Of a stretch of 64,000 nt of DNA, positions 1-8,571 are shown in pieces (within the stretch, counting starts at the first letter, position 1; each line of letters starts with the position of its first letter). The stretch comes from Deltaproteobacteria bacterium. GTDB lineage: Bacteria > Desulfobacterota > Desulfomonilia > UBA1062. The translations under genes were made by a program, and so were the position numbers. Below the pieces are notes generated by a model, which had not been told where the DNA came from, did no database searches, and saw nothing but the letters and a program-made list of their open reading frames with translations. The stretch is from positions 1-64,000 of the forward strand of contig JAHDRW010000013.1 of NCBI GenBank assembly GCA_018433085.1, read 5' to 3'.

Positions 1-912
1 GATGGAGGAGGTCATCTGCTCGATGGTGGCGGCCACCTCCTCCACTGCGGATGCCTGCTCCTGGGTGGCCTGGGACAGTCCCTGGGAACCCGACGCCACC
101 TCCTGGGTGGCCGTGTCCACCTGGGCGGCCGCAAGCTTCACGCCCAAGATCACCTCTTCGAGGTTCTCGGCAAATGCGTTGAACCAGTGGGCGATGTCTC
201 CCACCTCGTCCTTGGAGAGAACGGGAAGGCGCGCAGAGAGGTCCGCCTCACCCTGGGCGATGTCCTTCATCTTTTCGGATATCTTATTCGCCACACCCGC
301 TATCCGTTGGGCCACAAGCCATCCGGCGATTCCTATCAGGATGGAGATCACGACGAGGAACACGTACATCTGCATCTTGACGGTGTTGATCTTTGCGAGA
401 ATTTCGCTCTCGGCAGCGGACGCCCACATGATCCAGTCCAGATCCTTGTTGTACGCCAGATAGCCCCATCTGCTCTCGCCGTCGGCAGAGTACTTGAAGA
501 GGCCTTGCTTCTGGTTTACCGCTTCGCGAACATAATCATAGGAGCCATACGCGTTCGTGTTTCCCATGAGCTCTGCCTTGGGATGATAGATACAGGTCCC
601 GTCGGACGAAAAGATGGACATGTAACCGGTCTCGTAATAACGCTCGCTCTTTGCCTCATCTATGAGGTCTTTCTTGAGGCTTTTTTTCAGTTGATCCCGG
701 ATGATATCGAGGTTGCCGGAGATGTTCGAGTTACGGACATCCGCTATGCGGGCATAGCCCTCTACTCTCGACTTCAGATAATCTCCCGCCTGCTCTTCAA
801 GAACGTCAACGCTTCTGCTGCCCAGATACAAAATGGCGATGAGCAGTGGTATGAGCCCTGATGCAATACTCAGTGCTACGAGCTTACTGCGTAACCTCAT
901 TTCGATTGCCAT
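1..912 (-). CDS. Methyl-accepting chemotaxis protein, C-terminal part cut off by the window edge
   Basis: This is an inner-membrane chemoreceptor feeding the CheA/CheY genes just upstream. The reading frame is open to base 1, giving 304 residues. They comprise a first membrane helix at about 11-30, a periplasmic Cache-like sensor region at about 31-178, a second helix at about 181-203, a HAMP domain at about 204-256, and the start of the methyl-accepting coiled coil rich in Gln, Glu and Ala. The ATG at 912 is chosen because GGAG lies 8 bases before it; an in-frame ATG at 900 lacks this. It is the last gene of the minus-strand chemotaxis operon, about 120 bp after cheA. The ligand cannot be read from the sequence. 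Confidence 0.93.
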   Translation of the reverse strand, partial: MAIEMRLRSKLVALSIASGLIPLLIAILYLGSRSVDVLEEQAGDYLKSRVEGYARIADVRNSNISGNLDIIRDQLKKSLKKDLIDEAKSERYYETGYMSIFSSDGTCIYHPKAELMGNTNAYGSYDYVREAVNQKQGLFKYSADGESRWGYLAYNKDLDWIMWASAAESEILAKINTVKMQMYVFLVVISILIGIAGWLVAQRIAGVANKISEKMKDIAQGEADLSARLPVLSKDEVGDIAHWFNAFAENLEEVILGVKLAAAQVDTATQEVASGSQGLSQATQEQASAVEEVAATIEQMTSSI

Positions 913-1033
913 GGCACGTACTCCTTCTCTAGTGCACAATGTCCGTAGGATAGCATTGTGTTTATCTTCATCTTTTCAATTCTCTTGCACCGGATGGCCG
1001 TCTCACTGCTTTCATCTCTGTTTGCCTGTCTGC

Positions 1034-3127
1034 CTAGTTGTTGAACGCCATGCGTTCGATACCGTGAACATCGAGTATGAGGGAAACCTTGCCGTTGCCC
1101 AGAATGGTCGCCCCGGATGTACCCTCTATCTTCCGGAAGTTCTTGTCGATGCTCTTGATGACTGCCTGGGTCTGGCCCAGAACATCATCCACGAGGACCC
1201 CAAAACGGCTCTCCGTGCTCTGAAGGACCACCACCAGGGCATCCGTGGGGTCGGTCTTTTCCGATGGAATATCGAAGAGCTCATAGATTCTCACCAGGGG
1301 GATATAGCTCCCCCGGATATCCACCAGTTCTCCCTTGCCCTCGACCGTCTTGATCTCGGCCTTGGACGGACGCACGGATTTGTCGATGACCGATAGGGGA
1401 ATCGTGAGCACCTCATTGCCCACGCGGACCATCATGCCGTCGATGATGGCAAGGGTGAGGGGGAGCTTCACCCGGAACGTCGAACCCTTGCCGTTTTCGG
1501 AGATGATCTCGATGGAGCCGTGGAGATCTTCTATGTTTTTGCGCACCACATCCATGCCCACACCCCTGCCTGAAATCTCGCTCACCTTTTCCGAGGTGGA
1601 GAGGCCGGGGGCAAAGAGCATCTCGAATATTTCCTTGTCGGAATAGGTTCTCCCCGGTTCGGCCAGACCCTTGTCGATAGCCTTTTCCAGAACCTTTTCC
1701 TTGTTGATACCTTTGCCGTCATCGGAAATCTCGATAAAGATGTTGCCCTCACGCTGGAATGCCTTGAGCCAGATGGTCCCTTCGACCGGCTTGCCGATGC
1801 GTTTGCGCTCTTCCGGCGATTCGATACCGTGGTCGATGGAGTTCCGTATCATGTGCTTGAGGGGGTCGCCGATCTGCTCGATCACATTCTTGTCGAGCTC
1901 GGTGTCGGTTCCGCTCATCTTGATCTCGATCTTTTTCCCCAGCTCGAAGGAGAGATCGCGCACAACACGCCGGAACCGGTTGAAGGTACCTTCCACGGGG
2001 ACCATGCGGACCCGCATAACCTGCTCCTGGAGCTCCCTGGAAATCCGTTCAAGGGCGGAAGATGCACCCTGCAGGGAACGGGATGTGCTTTTGTCATCGA
2101 CCTCGCTGGCGAGCTGCGACATCCGGGCCACGCTGATGACCATTTCCCCCACGAGATTCACCAGCTTGTCGAGCTTGTCGGTGTCGACCCTGATGGTGGA
2201 CGACTTGGCGATCTTCCTGCTCTGCGACTGTGCCATCGCCATTTTTTCCACAATCTCCCGTGGCACCTTGCCCTTCTCGACCAGGGCCTCGCCGGTCGTC
2301 TTGCGCTCTTTGAGCACATCTTCGATGTCCGTGGTCTTGACAATGCCTTTTTCCACCAGGATCTCGCCGATAGGTTTCTCTGCCAGCCCCAGTTCGACGC
2401 CTTCCTTATACTGCGAGGAAACGTCCTCGATGAGGATATTGTTTTCATCCACAACAAAGAGGAAAATGTTCTGGATATCCGAAAGCGGCCTTTCTGTCCT
2501 GAGGATGACCTCCCACCAGGTATAGCAGACCGTGGGGTTGAGGTTGTAGAAATCGGGGATCCCTTCGGTGAACGCGCGGGTCTCGATGATGCTGCCGTTA
2601 TCGGTCAGCTCTCTGAGGAGCATGAGGGGATCCTGACCGGTTGAGAGAATGTCGGGTCTGAACCTCAGGGAAACGCAGACGACCCGTTCTTTTTCCTCTA
2701 CCTGTTCCTTTGACTTGGACTGAAGAGTTCCCTCTGCCGGCCGGTTGGTTCCTGTGAACCTTTTCAAGGTAAGGGTGATGTTTTCGATCTCGTTCCTGTT
2801 GAGCTCTTCCCCTTCTGCTGATGCCGTGATCATGCGCTTGAGGAGATCCACGGCCGAGAGCAGATTGGAGATGAGCTTCTTGGTGATCCTCAAGTCTTTG
2901 TTGCGTATTCTGTCGAGAATGTTTTCGATGTTATGGGTGAAGTTGCTCACCTCTTCGAATCCGACCAGGCCTGCCGAGCCCTTGATGGTATGAGCGGCCC
3001 GGAAAACCCGGTTGATGGTATTCTCGTCGTCCTGATCTTCTTCGAGCTTGATGAGCCCTGCCTCGAGCTCCCGTATTTCGTCTTCACTCTCGTCGAGGAA
3101 TACCTGAACCAGTTCATCGATCGCCAT
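1034..3127 (-). CDS. cheA: Chemotaxis histidine kinase CheA with an inserted GspE-N/MshEN-like module
   Basis: CheA autophosphorylates and passes phosphate to CheY. Visible in its 697 residues are an HPt domain with the phospho-His at 46 (AAHTIKGSAG), a P2-like region at about 148-235, a P3 dimerisation helix from about 309, an HATPase domain with an N box (RNSIDHGIE), DDGKGIN and GRGVGMDVV, and a C-terminal CheW-like P5 domain. Between P2 and P3, residues about 251-300 hold two copies of an L/I-GE-x-LVEKG pattern. This resembles the N-terminal domain of type II secretion and pilus ATPases and is not part of textbook CheA. The gene sits 3 bp after cheY in the same operon. No cheW, cheR or cheB is seen in the window. 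Confidence 0.95.
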   Translation of the reverse strand: MAIDELVQVFLDESEDEIRELEAGLIKLEEDQDDENTINRVFRAAHTIKGSAGLVGFEEVSNFTHNIENILDRIRNKDLRITKKLISNLLSAVDLLKRMITASAEGEELNRNEIENITLTLKRFTGTNRPAEGTLQSKSKEQVEEKERVVCVSLRFRPDILSTGQDPLMLLRELTDNGSIIETRAFTEGIPDFYNLNPTVCYTWWEVILRTERPLSDIQNIFLFVVDENNILIEDVSSQYKEGVELGLAEKPIGEILVEKGIVKTTDIEDVLKERKTTGEALVEKGKVPREIVEKMAMAQSQSRKIAKSSTIRVDTDKLDKLVNLVGEMVISVARMSQLASEVDDKSTSRSLQGASSALERISRELQEQVMRVRMVPVEGTFNRFRRVVRDLSFELGKKIEIKMSGTDTELDKNVIEQIGDPLKHMIRNSIDHGIESPEERKRIGKPVEGTIWLKAFQREGNIFIEISDDGKGINKEKVLEKAIDKGLAEPGRTYSDKEIFEMLFAPGLSTSEKVSEISGRGVGMDVVRKNIEDLHGSIEIISENGKGSTFRVKLPLTLAIIDGMMVRVGNEVLTIPLSVIDKSVRPSKAEIKTVEGKGELVDIRGSYIPLVRIYELFDIPSEKTDPTDALVVVLQSTESRFGVLVDDVLGQTQAVIKSIDKNFRKIEGTSGATILGNGKVSLILDVHGIERMAFNN

Positions 3128-3130
3128 CTT

Positions 3131-3508
3131 CTACCTCATAAACTTTTTCGTCACGTAGACGAGCTGCTCGGGCTTGAAGGGTTTCACGAGCCATCCAGAT
3201 GCGCCCGCCTTTTTCCCTTTCATCTTCATTTCTTCCTGCGACTCCGTGGTGAGGACCAGAATGGGTGTGAACTTGAACGGGGTTTTCTTTACCTCGTGGA
3301 TAAAGGTGATGCCGTCCATCACGGGCATGTTGATATCACTGATGATCATACCGATCTGGTCTCCGTTTTTCATGGCCTGGTTCAGTTTGTCCAGACCGTC
3401 AACACCGTTGACGGCATTGATGGTCTCAAACCCTGCTTCTTTCAGGGTGTAGTCCACGGACGCCCGAAGCGTGGCTGAATCGTCAACCACGAGTATCTTT
3501 TTCTTCAT
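3131..3508 (-). CDS. cheY: CheY-type single-domain response regulator
   Basis: This is a 125-residue receiver domain without an output domain, expected to take phosphate from the adjacent CheA. The acidic pair is D9/D10, the phosphoacceptor is D58 (SDINMP), the switch Thr is in LVLTTES and the conserved Lys is in VKPFKP. The start is the ATG at 3508, preceded by AAGGAGG. A longer upstream frame to 3697 is rejected because it runs over the STAS gene and matches nothing. The start codon shares one base with the STAS stop codon, suggesting translational coupling. Confidence 0.95.
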   Translation of the reverse strand: MKKKILVVDDSATLRASVDYTLKEAGFETINAVNGVDGLDKLNQAMKNGDQIGMIISDINMPVMDGITFIHEVKKTPFKFTPILVLTTESQEEMKMKGKKAGASGWLVKPFKPEQLVYVTKKFMR

Positions 3509-3801
3509 CAGGCACCCTCCTTTAAGATAGCTTCGAATCCTGAAAGGAGGACATATTCCTTCACCTGAGGGCTTATAGCGCTGATGCGGAAGACCCCCTC
3601 GCTCTCGGCGCTTTTCTTGATTGCGTACAGGAGCTGGAGACCGGAGATGTCGATGTCGTCCACCATGGACAGATCCAATACGATTTCGTGAATACATTCG
3701 TCGAGGAGGGGCTCGAGCTGTGAATGTGTCGACTCGATATGAGGAACAGTCAGTGGGCCCTTGAAAACAAGTGCGCCGGATGAATCCTTCTGGATTTCCA
3801 T
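3508..3801 (-). CDS. STAS-domain protein (anti-sigma antagonist-like)
   Basis: This is a 97-residue STAS domain protein of the type found in SpoIIAA/RsbV and in MlaB-like proteins. The pattern LDLSMVDDIDISGLQLLYAIKK contains the usual strand-loop-helix with the Ser of DISGLQ at the site that is phosphorylated in anti-anti-sigma factors. It sits between a second STAS gene and cheY, so it probably acts in signal relay with the chemotaxis kinase rather than with a sigma factor, since no anti-sigma kinase is seen. Function is inferred from the fold only. Confidence 0.85.
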   Translation of the reverse strand: MEIQKDSSGALVFKGPLTVPHIESTHSQLEPLLDECIHEIVLDLSMVDDIDISGLQLLYAIKKSAESEGVFRISAISPQVKEYVLLSGFEAILKEGA

Positions 3802-3806
3802 ATGAT

Positions 3807-4115
3807 CTACCTCATTGAAATAGGGAATAACTTGTCCAGTTTCACTGCCTTGAAGATATTATAGAGATTCTCGTGTATTCCCTTTATCTGAAATCCCGCA
3901 TTATTGCTGTCCAGGCTTTTGAAGAAAATCAAGATCTTGCCTATACCCGACGAGCCCATGGTGGGAACCATGCTCAGATCCATGGTCACTTTGGTGGGTC
4001 TGAGCTTCAGGACCTTGCCCAGTTCTGTTCTGAGCACCTCTGCCGCCTCGGTATCGACTGCGCCGGAAACCTTTACGACAAGGGCATCCTCTGTCTTCCT
4101 GGTGGTGACTTCCAT
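3807..4115 (-). CDS. STAS-domain protein (anti-sigma antagonist-like), second copy
   Basis: This is a 102-residue STAS protein. The diagnostic stretch is MDLSMVPTMGSSGIGKIL, with the phosphorylatable Ser in SSG. The start at 4115 is supported by AAGGAGG 6 bases upstream; an in-frame codon at 4148 has no ribosome binding site. It precedes the other STAS gene by 5 bp. The two copies share little sequence beyond the fold, so they are likely different functional partners rather than a recent duplication. Confidence 0.85.
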   Translation of the reverse strand: MEVTTRKTEDALVVKVSGAVDTEAAEVLRTELGKVLKLRPTKVTMDLSMVPTMGSSGIGKILIFFKSLDSNNAGFQIKGIHENLYNIFKAVKLDKLFPISMR

Positions 4116-4222
4116 GGTTGTCCTCCTTTTGTGCTTATACGTAGCCATAGGTCGATTCCTCTTGGCACCCTAATCGGATAAATAAAAACAGATCTTTATT
4201 AAAACCCTTTTCTACGTTGCCG

Positions 4223-5884
4223 CTAAAAGAAAGTAAGCCCTTTATCTCTCGATTCGGCAGCGTCTTCCGATGCAAGGGAATCGCTGTGAGGATTTCTGAG
4301 GCGGTAAATAATCTGATGCAGTTCAAGGGGAAGGATCTCTCCGTGTTGAGGTGCGAGGTGCTCGCCGATGTCCGATCGGATGGCCGCTATGGATCGGGTA
4401 AGACTACTCATGTCATCGAGCATGGCCTCATTGCCGTCCAGAGTGCACATCAGTCCCTCGATATCACGGCGGAACCGTCCGATTGCCTCCAGGCACCTGG
4501 CGGAGTACAGGTCGATGCCGTCTATGGACTGGATCAGCATTCTCTTGATATCATCGAAGCTTCGGCGGATAAACACACGTGCCTTACGGAATTCCCCGGG
4601 CGTCCTTTCAAGCCCGGCCATGATTGCGTCTTCTTCTCCTGTCCATTCCCGGGAACTCATACAGGATATCAGTCCTGCCGGCGGCTCACAGGGCAGGGGC
4701 GAAGAGACATCACGCGCAGGGACAGCCCCGGCGGTCTTTTCAAGATCCGTCCATGCAGCTATCATCTGGGAACAGGCTATCATCTTAAGGGAGTTCATGG
4801 CCGCGAGCGAATCGAAGCGCGAGGCAAGGCTGTCGAACATCTCCAGGGTCTCGTTCAAAACGATGTCCAGTGTCGATTTCTCGTGCGTGTTCAGCAGGAG
4901 AAAACCGCCGACGGCATCCTTATCCTCCTTGACCTGCAAGATCATTTCTTCTATCCGGTCGATTTCCTCCTCAAGATCGCGGCCGTGCGACCTTATGACG
5001 GAGATGAGCTGGATAATCAGGTCCAGGGAGAGCACGGACGCCTTTTCCTGGAAGATCAGAAAGTCTGTAATCTGATCATTGCCTTCGGTTGTGTTCATCA
5101 GGGACAGTATCTTCTCGAGCCCGCAGGATATCGTGGCTATGTCCTGGTTTACGATATCATGTGTCTGGAGACCGGACATGATCTTGAGAATGGGATCTTT
5201 CACGAGACGGGAACGGGAGACAAGGTCCCTTAAGATACCGATGATGTTGTTGAGCGAATACGCCAGCGACGGCACCTCGTGGCTTTGGCTGTCACCAAGC
5301 TTTTCCATGCACTGGTTCTGGAGCTGAAGAGACCTTTTGAGCACCTCCTTCAGGTCGTTTTTTGCAACCGTAAAGACCGAGAGGAGATCGGCGGGGCCGG
5401 ATTGCACTACCCCCTGCGTCTCGCGGGAAGACACTCCGGACAGATCGAGACCGAGAGCAGTATCGAGGCGGATGTTCTCGAGTTCCGCCAGTGATCGCAT
5501 GGTGATCTTTCTCATGCGCTTTACCTGGAGGACGAGCATCTGAAGAAAGCTGTTCAGATGTTCGATCAGTATCTCTATGGCGCCCGAAGACCCCGTGGAA
5601 CTCAGGGAATCAAGGGTGTCGGTCGCCTGCTGGAAGGTGAGCAGTATCTCCCTGTTGATTTCCGGCAGGTCGGTACAGATATGGGTGTACGCCTGATCGA
5701 TCCGGTCCTGGATAGCCTTCAGCGCTTTGGCGATACGCAAGACCTTTTCATGGTCCAGTATCGCGGCATGAAAGGCCTTCACGAACAGATGGGCTGTTGC
5801 GGTATCAGAAGAGTTCAACTCGTTATCCTGTTTGATTTCCCGCATTTCGCTCATCTTCCCTCTGATGGGTACTCTCGGATACAT
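4223..5884 (-). CDS. Helical cytoplasmic protein with a CheZ-like DxxxQ motif, first gene of the chemotaxis operon
   Basis: This is a 553-residue protein, mostly amphipathic helix, with no membrane segment or signal peptide and no catalytic domain I recognise outright. At about residues 238-250 it reads GLQTHDIVNQDIATI. The D243-x3-Q247 pair matches the active-site pattern of CheZ-type phosphatases (D/Q in QDxxxQ) and of related helical-bundle proteins. It opens the minus-strand operon that continues with two STAS genes, cheY and cheA, so a role in dephosphorylating or docking CheY is plausible but unproven. The start is uncertain: ATG codons at 5884, 5854 and 5845 are in frame and none has a strong ribosome binding site. 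Confidence 0.7.
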   Translation of the reverse strand: MYPRVPIRGKMSEMREIKQDNELNSSDTATAHLFVKAFHAAILDHEKVLRIAKALKAIQDRIDQAYTHICTDLPEINREILLTFQQATDTLDSLSSTGSSGAIEILIEHLNSFLQMLVLQVKRMRKITMRSLAELENIRLDTALGLDLSGVSSRETQGVVQSGPADLLSVFTVAKNDLKEVLKRSLQLQNQCMEKLGDSQSHEVPSLAYSLNNIIGILRDLVSRSRLVKDPILKIMSGLQTHDIVNQDIATISCGLEKILSLMNTTEGNDQITDFLIFQEKASVLSLDLIIQLISVIRSHGRDLEEEIDRIEEMILQVKEDKDAVGGFLLLNTHEKSTLDIVLNETLEMFDSLASRFDSLAAMNSLKMIACSQMIAAWTDLEKTAGAVPARDVSSPLPCEPPAGLISCMSSREWTGEEDAIMAGLERTPGEFRKARVFIRRSFDDIKRMLIQSIDGIDLYSARCLEAIGRFRRDIEGLMCTLDGNEAMLDDMSSLTRSIAAIRSDIGEHLAPQHGEILPLELHQIIYRLRNPHSDSLASEDAAESRDKGLTFF

Positions 5885-5940
5885 GCAGGGGATTCTTTAA
5901 TCCGATAGCTTCCCTTAAAGACAAAGATGGTATATGCACG

Positions 5941-5989
5941 TTGACAGGGCTAGAAATGAATACTATCTAGTCTTGAATCTGCGTATAAT
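5941..5989 (+). promoter_or_regulatory. Candidate sigma-70 promoter(s) for rapZ
   Basis: TTGACA at 5941-5946 is followed after 17 bases by TATCTA at 5964-5969. A perfect TATAAT lies at 5984-5989 but has no good -35 element 17 bases upstream. Either could serve the plus-strand rapZ operon. The same 231-bp gap also holds the start of the divergent chemotaxis operon. Confidence 0.35.
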
Positions 5990-6115
5990 TTGCAGTGGAT
6001 GGATAGGCATTGGGCAGGGTTCGATGGGGTGTCTACGACTGAGAAAAACATCGCGATCGTCACCGGGGAGACAGGCTCTTCCCATCAGGGTCGAATGGAG
6101 CACGTAGGGGATGCC

Positions 6116-6997
6116 ATGGATCATTCATTCATCGTAATCGTGACAGGTCTTTCCGGCTCGGGGAAATCAACCGCTCTGAAGGCCATCGAGGACGAGGGAT
6201 TTTTCTGTATGGACAATATCCCTGTCGATCTCATTATGAAGTTTATCGAGGTGTACGATTCCGCGACGTTCGACATACCCAAGGTGTGTATCGGTCTGGA
6301 TGTAAGGGCGGGTGCGGGGGCCTTCACGGAAAAGGCGCCCTGGATGATATCGCTCTTGAGAAGCATGGCCTCGGACGTTCATATCATCTACCTGGAGGCG
6401 AGCAAGGAAAATCTTCTGAACCGCTTCAAGGAAACCAGGAGAAGGCATCCCTTGAGCGAGGTGTATCCCAACCTTATGGATGCCCTGGACGCCGAGATGA
6501 AGATCATGGAGCCGGTACGCGATATGGCGGATTACATCATCAGCACCTCGGAGATGAATGTCCACGAGCTCCAGGCGAAGATCAAGAGCATCATATCCGC
6601 CAAGGACAAAACCAGGGACATGTACATCGAAATACGTTCGTTCGGGTTCAAGAAGGGGATTCCGATGGACGCGGACATCGTCATGGATGTGAGGTTTCTT
6701 CCCAACCCCTACTTCGAGGAGACGCTCAAGGACAAGACGGGATCGGACGGCGAGGTCAGGGAATACCTTCTACGGCATGAGAGCTACCGGGAGTTCATTG
6801 GCAGGTTCAAGGACCTTATCCGTTCAATCCTGCCCCTTTATAAGAAGGAAGGGCGATCGTATCTCAACATTGCCGTTGGATGCACGGGAGGAAGACACCG
6901 TTCGGTGGCGGTGGCAGAGGAAGTCATGGAGCTCATCGAAGAGACGGGTTATAACGGGAAGCTCGTCCATAGAGATATAGGATCGGGAGGTCATTGA
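6116..6997 (+). CDS. rapZ: RapZ/YvcJ-family nucleotide-binding protein
   Basis: RapZ-type P-loop proteins bind nucleotides and, in enterobacteria, act as an RNase adaptor controlling amino-sugar synthesis; the role here is not known. The 293 residues start with the P-loop VTGLSGSGKST and end with the family hallmark AVGCTGGRHRSV. The ATG at 6116 is chosen because the family normally begins a few residues before the P-loop and AGGGG lies 5 bases upstream; the frame is open further upstream without family similarity. It overlaps nothing and is 1 bp from the PTS EIIA gene, a pairing typical of Deltaproteobacteria, although rpoN, hpf, ptsN and hprK, which often precede it, are not here. Confidence 0.93.
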   Translation: MDHSFIVIVTGLSGSGKSTALKAIEDEGFFCMDNIPVDLIMKFIEVYDSATFDIPKVCIGLDVRAGAGAFTEKAPWMISLLRSMASDVHIIYLEASKENLLNRFKETRRRHPLSEVYPNLMDALDAEMKIMEPVRDMADYIISTSEMNVHELQAKIKSIISAKDKTRDMYIEIRSFGFKKGIPMDADIVMDVRFLPNPYFEETLKDKTGSDGEVREYLLRHESYREFIGRFKDLIRSILPLYKKEGRSYLNIAVGCTGGRHRSVAVAEEVMELIEETGYNGKLVHRDIGSGGH

Positions 6998-6998
6998 A

Positions 6999-7412
6999 AT
7001 GGTTGGCATCATTGTGGTTGCACACGGGAGACTGGCAGAGGCCCTCACGGAGACCGCGGAAATGATCGTGGGTCACACGGAGGCGTTCAAGGCGTGTTCC
7101 TTTTGTCAGGGAAGCGATGTCGACAAGCTGAGAAAGATGCTCAAAACAACGATCAAAGAGGTGAACACCGGTGAAGGGGTGATCATTCTCACGGACATGT
7201 TCGGCGGGACCCCGTCAAACATCAGCCTGTCCTTTCTCGAGCGCAACGAGGTCGAGGTAATCACCGGGGTGAACCTCCCCATGGTCATTACTGCCCTGAC
7301 CAAGCGGGAGGGGAAGAACATGCGGGATCTGGCCCAGATACTCAAGGAGCATGGGTCGCACAATATCAACATTGCGTCTGAGATTCTCTCTACGGCCATA
7401 GGGAAAAAATGA
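6999..7412 (+). CDS. Mannose-family PTS EIIA protein
   Basis: This is a 137-residue EIIA(Man) domain that accepts phosphate from HPr on His9 (VVAHGRLAEAL). The motif ILTDMFGGTPSN is characteristic of the family. It is followed by EIIB with a 4-bp overlap. EI and HPr are not in the window. Since EIID is missing (see EIIC), a regulatory rather than a transport role is possible. Confidence 0.93.
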   Translation: MVGIIVVAHGRLAEALTETAEMIVGHTEAFKACSFCQGSDVDKLRKMLKTTIKEVNTGEGVIILTDMFGGTPSNISLSFLERNEVEVITGVNLPMVITALTKREGKNMRDLAQILKEHGSHNINIASEILSTAIGKK

Positions 7413-7897
7413 ACATACTCCTCGTGAGGGTAGACGACAGATTCATACACGGGCAGATACTGGAATCGTGGATTCCGTTTCTGAAGGCCCAGAGTGTGGT
7501 CGTGGCCAATGACGCCCTCGCGAGCGATCACTTCCAGAAGACCATCATGTCCATGGCCATCCCCGACCGGATAGCATTGAGGATCGTCACCCTCGACGAG
7601 GTGACCTGCCTGGCGCAGGACGTGGACCTCGACGACAAGCGGACCCTGGTCATCGTTTCGTCCATAAAGGACGCGCACGCCCTGTATACCAAGGGCTTTC
7701 GCTTCCTCAAGCTCAACCTGGGAAACAACAAGGGAACCCAGTCATCCCAACAGGTTTCCTATTCGGTCTGGGTGGATCAAGATGACGTCAGGATGCTGAA
7801 GGAGCTCATGGACAACGGGGTGGACGTGAGCCTCCAGTCGGTTCCCCGGGAGCGGTTTATCGACATGAAATCCCTCATGGATATGGTCGTCTCATGA
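7409..7897 (+). CDS. Mannose/sorbose-family PTS EIIB protein
   Basis: This is a 162-residue EIIB domain with the phosphorylated His14 in the signature VRVDDRFIHGQ. Its length is normal for a stand-alone EIIB. It overlaps both EIIA and EIIC by 4 bp (ATGA), so the three subunits are translationally coupled. Confidence 0.93.
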   Translation: MNILLVRVDDRFIHGQILESWIPFLKAQSVVVANDALASDHFQKTIMSMAIPDRIALRIVTLDEVTCLAQDVDLDDKRTLVIVSSIKDAHALYTKGFRFLKLNLGNNKGTQSSQQVSYSVWVDQDDVRMLKELMDNGVDVSLQSVPRERFIDMKSLMDMVVS

Positions 7898-8571
7898 TAT
7901 TTCCGGTTGTAACCAGCGTCATGGCGGGGGCACTGCTCTGGCTTGACCGGGTCTTTGTTTTTCAGTCCATGATCAGCAGGCCCATTATCCTTTCCCCGAT
8001 TCTGGGGCTGATCATGGGCGATGTCACCATCGGACTCATGATCGGTGCCTCTCTGGAGCTCCTCTGGCTTAACGCCCCTCCAGTGGGGGCCTACCTTCCC
8101 AATGACGAGTCCTTCTGTGCAGCCGCTGCCGCTCCGACCGCAGTGCTGGCGAGCGCGCACATGAGCGATGCGGCCGCAGCGGGTTTCGCCCTGGTGGCGA
8201 GCCTTCCTTTTGCCATGGTGGGCAGGACCCTGGACACGCACATCCGGACGATGAACCAGGACCTGATCAACCGGATTCATCAGGGACAGATGGAGCGTAC
8301 AGTACGAAACGCCATCGGCAAGGCACTGGTGCGCAGCTACCTGTATGCACTGGTTACACTGGGAATCAGCGTCGGCCTGCTGTGCACGGCGGTAGCCCTG
8401 GTCGGAGAGATCCTGCCCTGCGAGGTGAAAACGGCTCTTTCCTATATGCCTCTGGCCGGAGTCGTCATCGGGCTTGCCGGTCTCATGACCAAGGAGAATC
8501 CGAGGCTGTGGCATGCAGGTCTCTTTTTTCTCGGGATGATAATCGTACTCATGATCTCATGGATTCACTGA
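7894..8571 (+). CDS. Mannose/sorbose-family PTS EIIC membrane subunit
   Basis: This is a 225-residue polytopic inner-membrane protein. The conserved EIIC region RPIILSPILGLIMGDVTIGLMIGASLELLWLN is easily recognised (residues 29 to about 60), followed by PPVGAYLPNDESF. Hydrophobic segments occur throughout. It is a little shorter than usual. The next gene is rimI, overlapping by 13 bp; no EIID gene, which normally partners EIIC in the membrane, follows or is found elsewhere in the window. Confidence 0.92.
   Translation: MIFPVVTSVMAGALLWLDRVFVFQSMISRPIILSPILGLIMGDVTIGLMIGASLELLWLNAPPVGAYLPNDESFCAAAAAPTAVLASAHMSDAAAAGFALVASLPFAMVGRTLDTHIRTMNQDLINRIHQGQMERTVRNAIGKALVRSYLYALVTLGISVGLLCTAVALVGEILPCEVKTALSYMPLAGVVIGLAGLMTKENPRLWHAGLFFLGMIIVLMISWIH

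Noticed and set aside
187..861. 224-codon plus-strand frame at the left edge
   Set aside because: Antisense to a clear chemoreceptor with correct membrane helices and HAMP.
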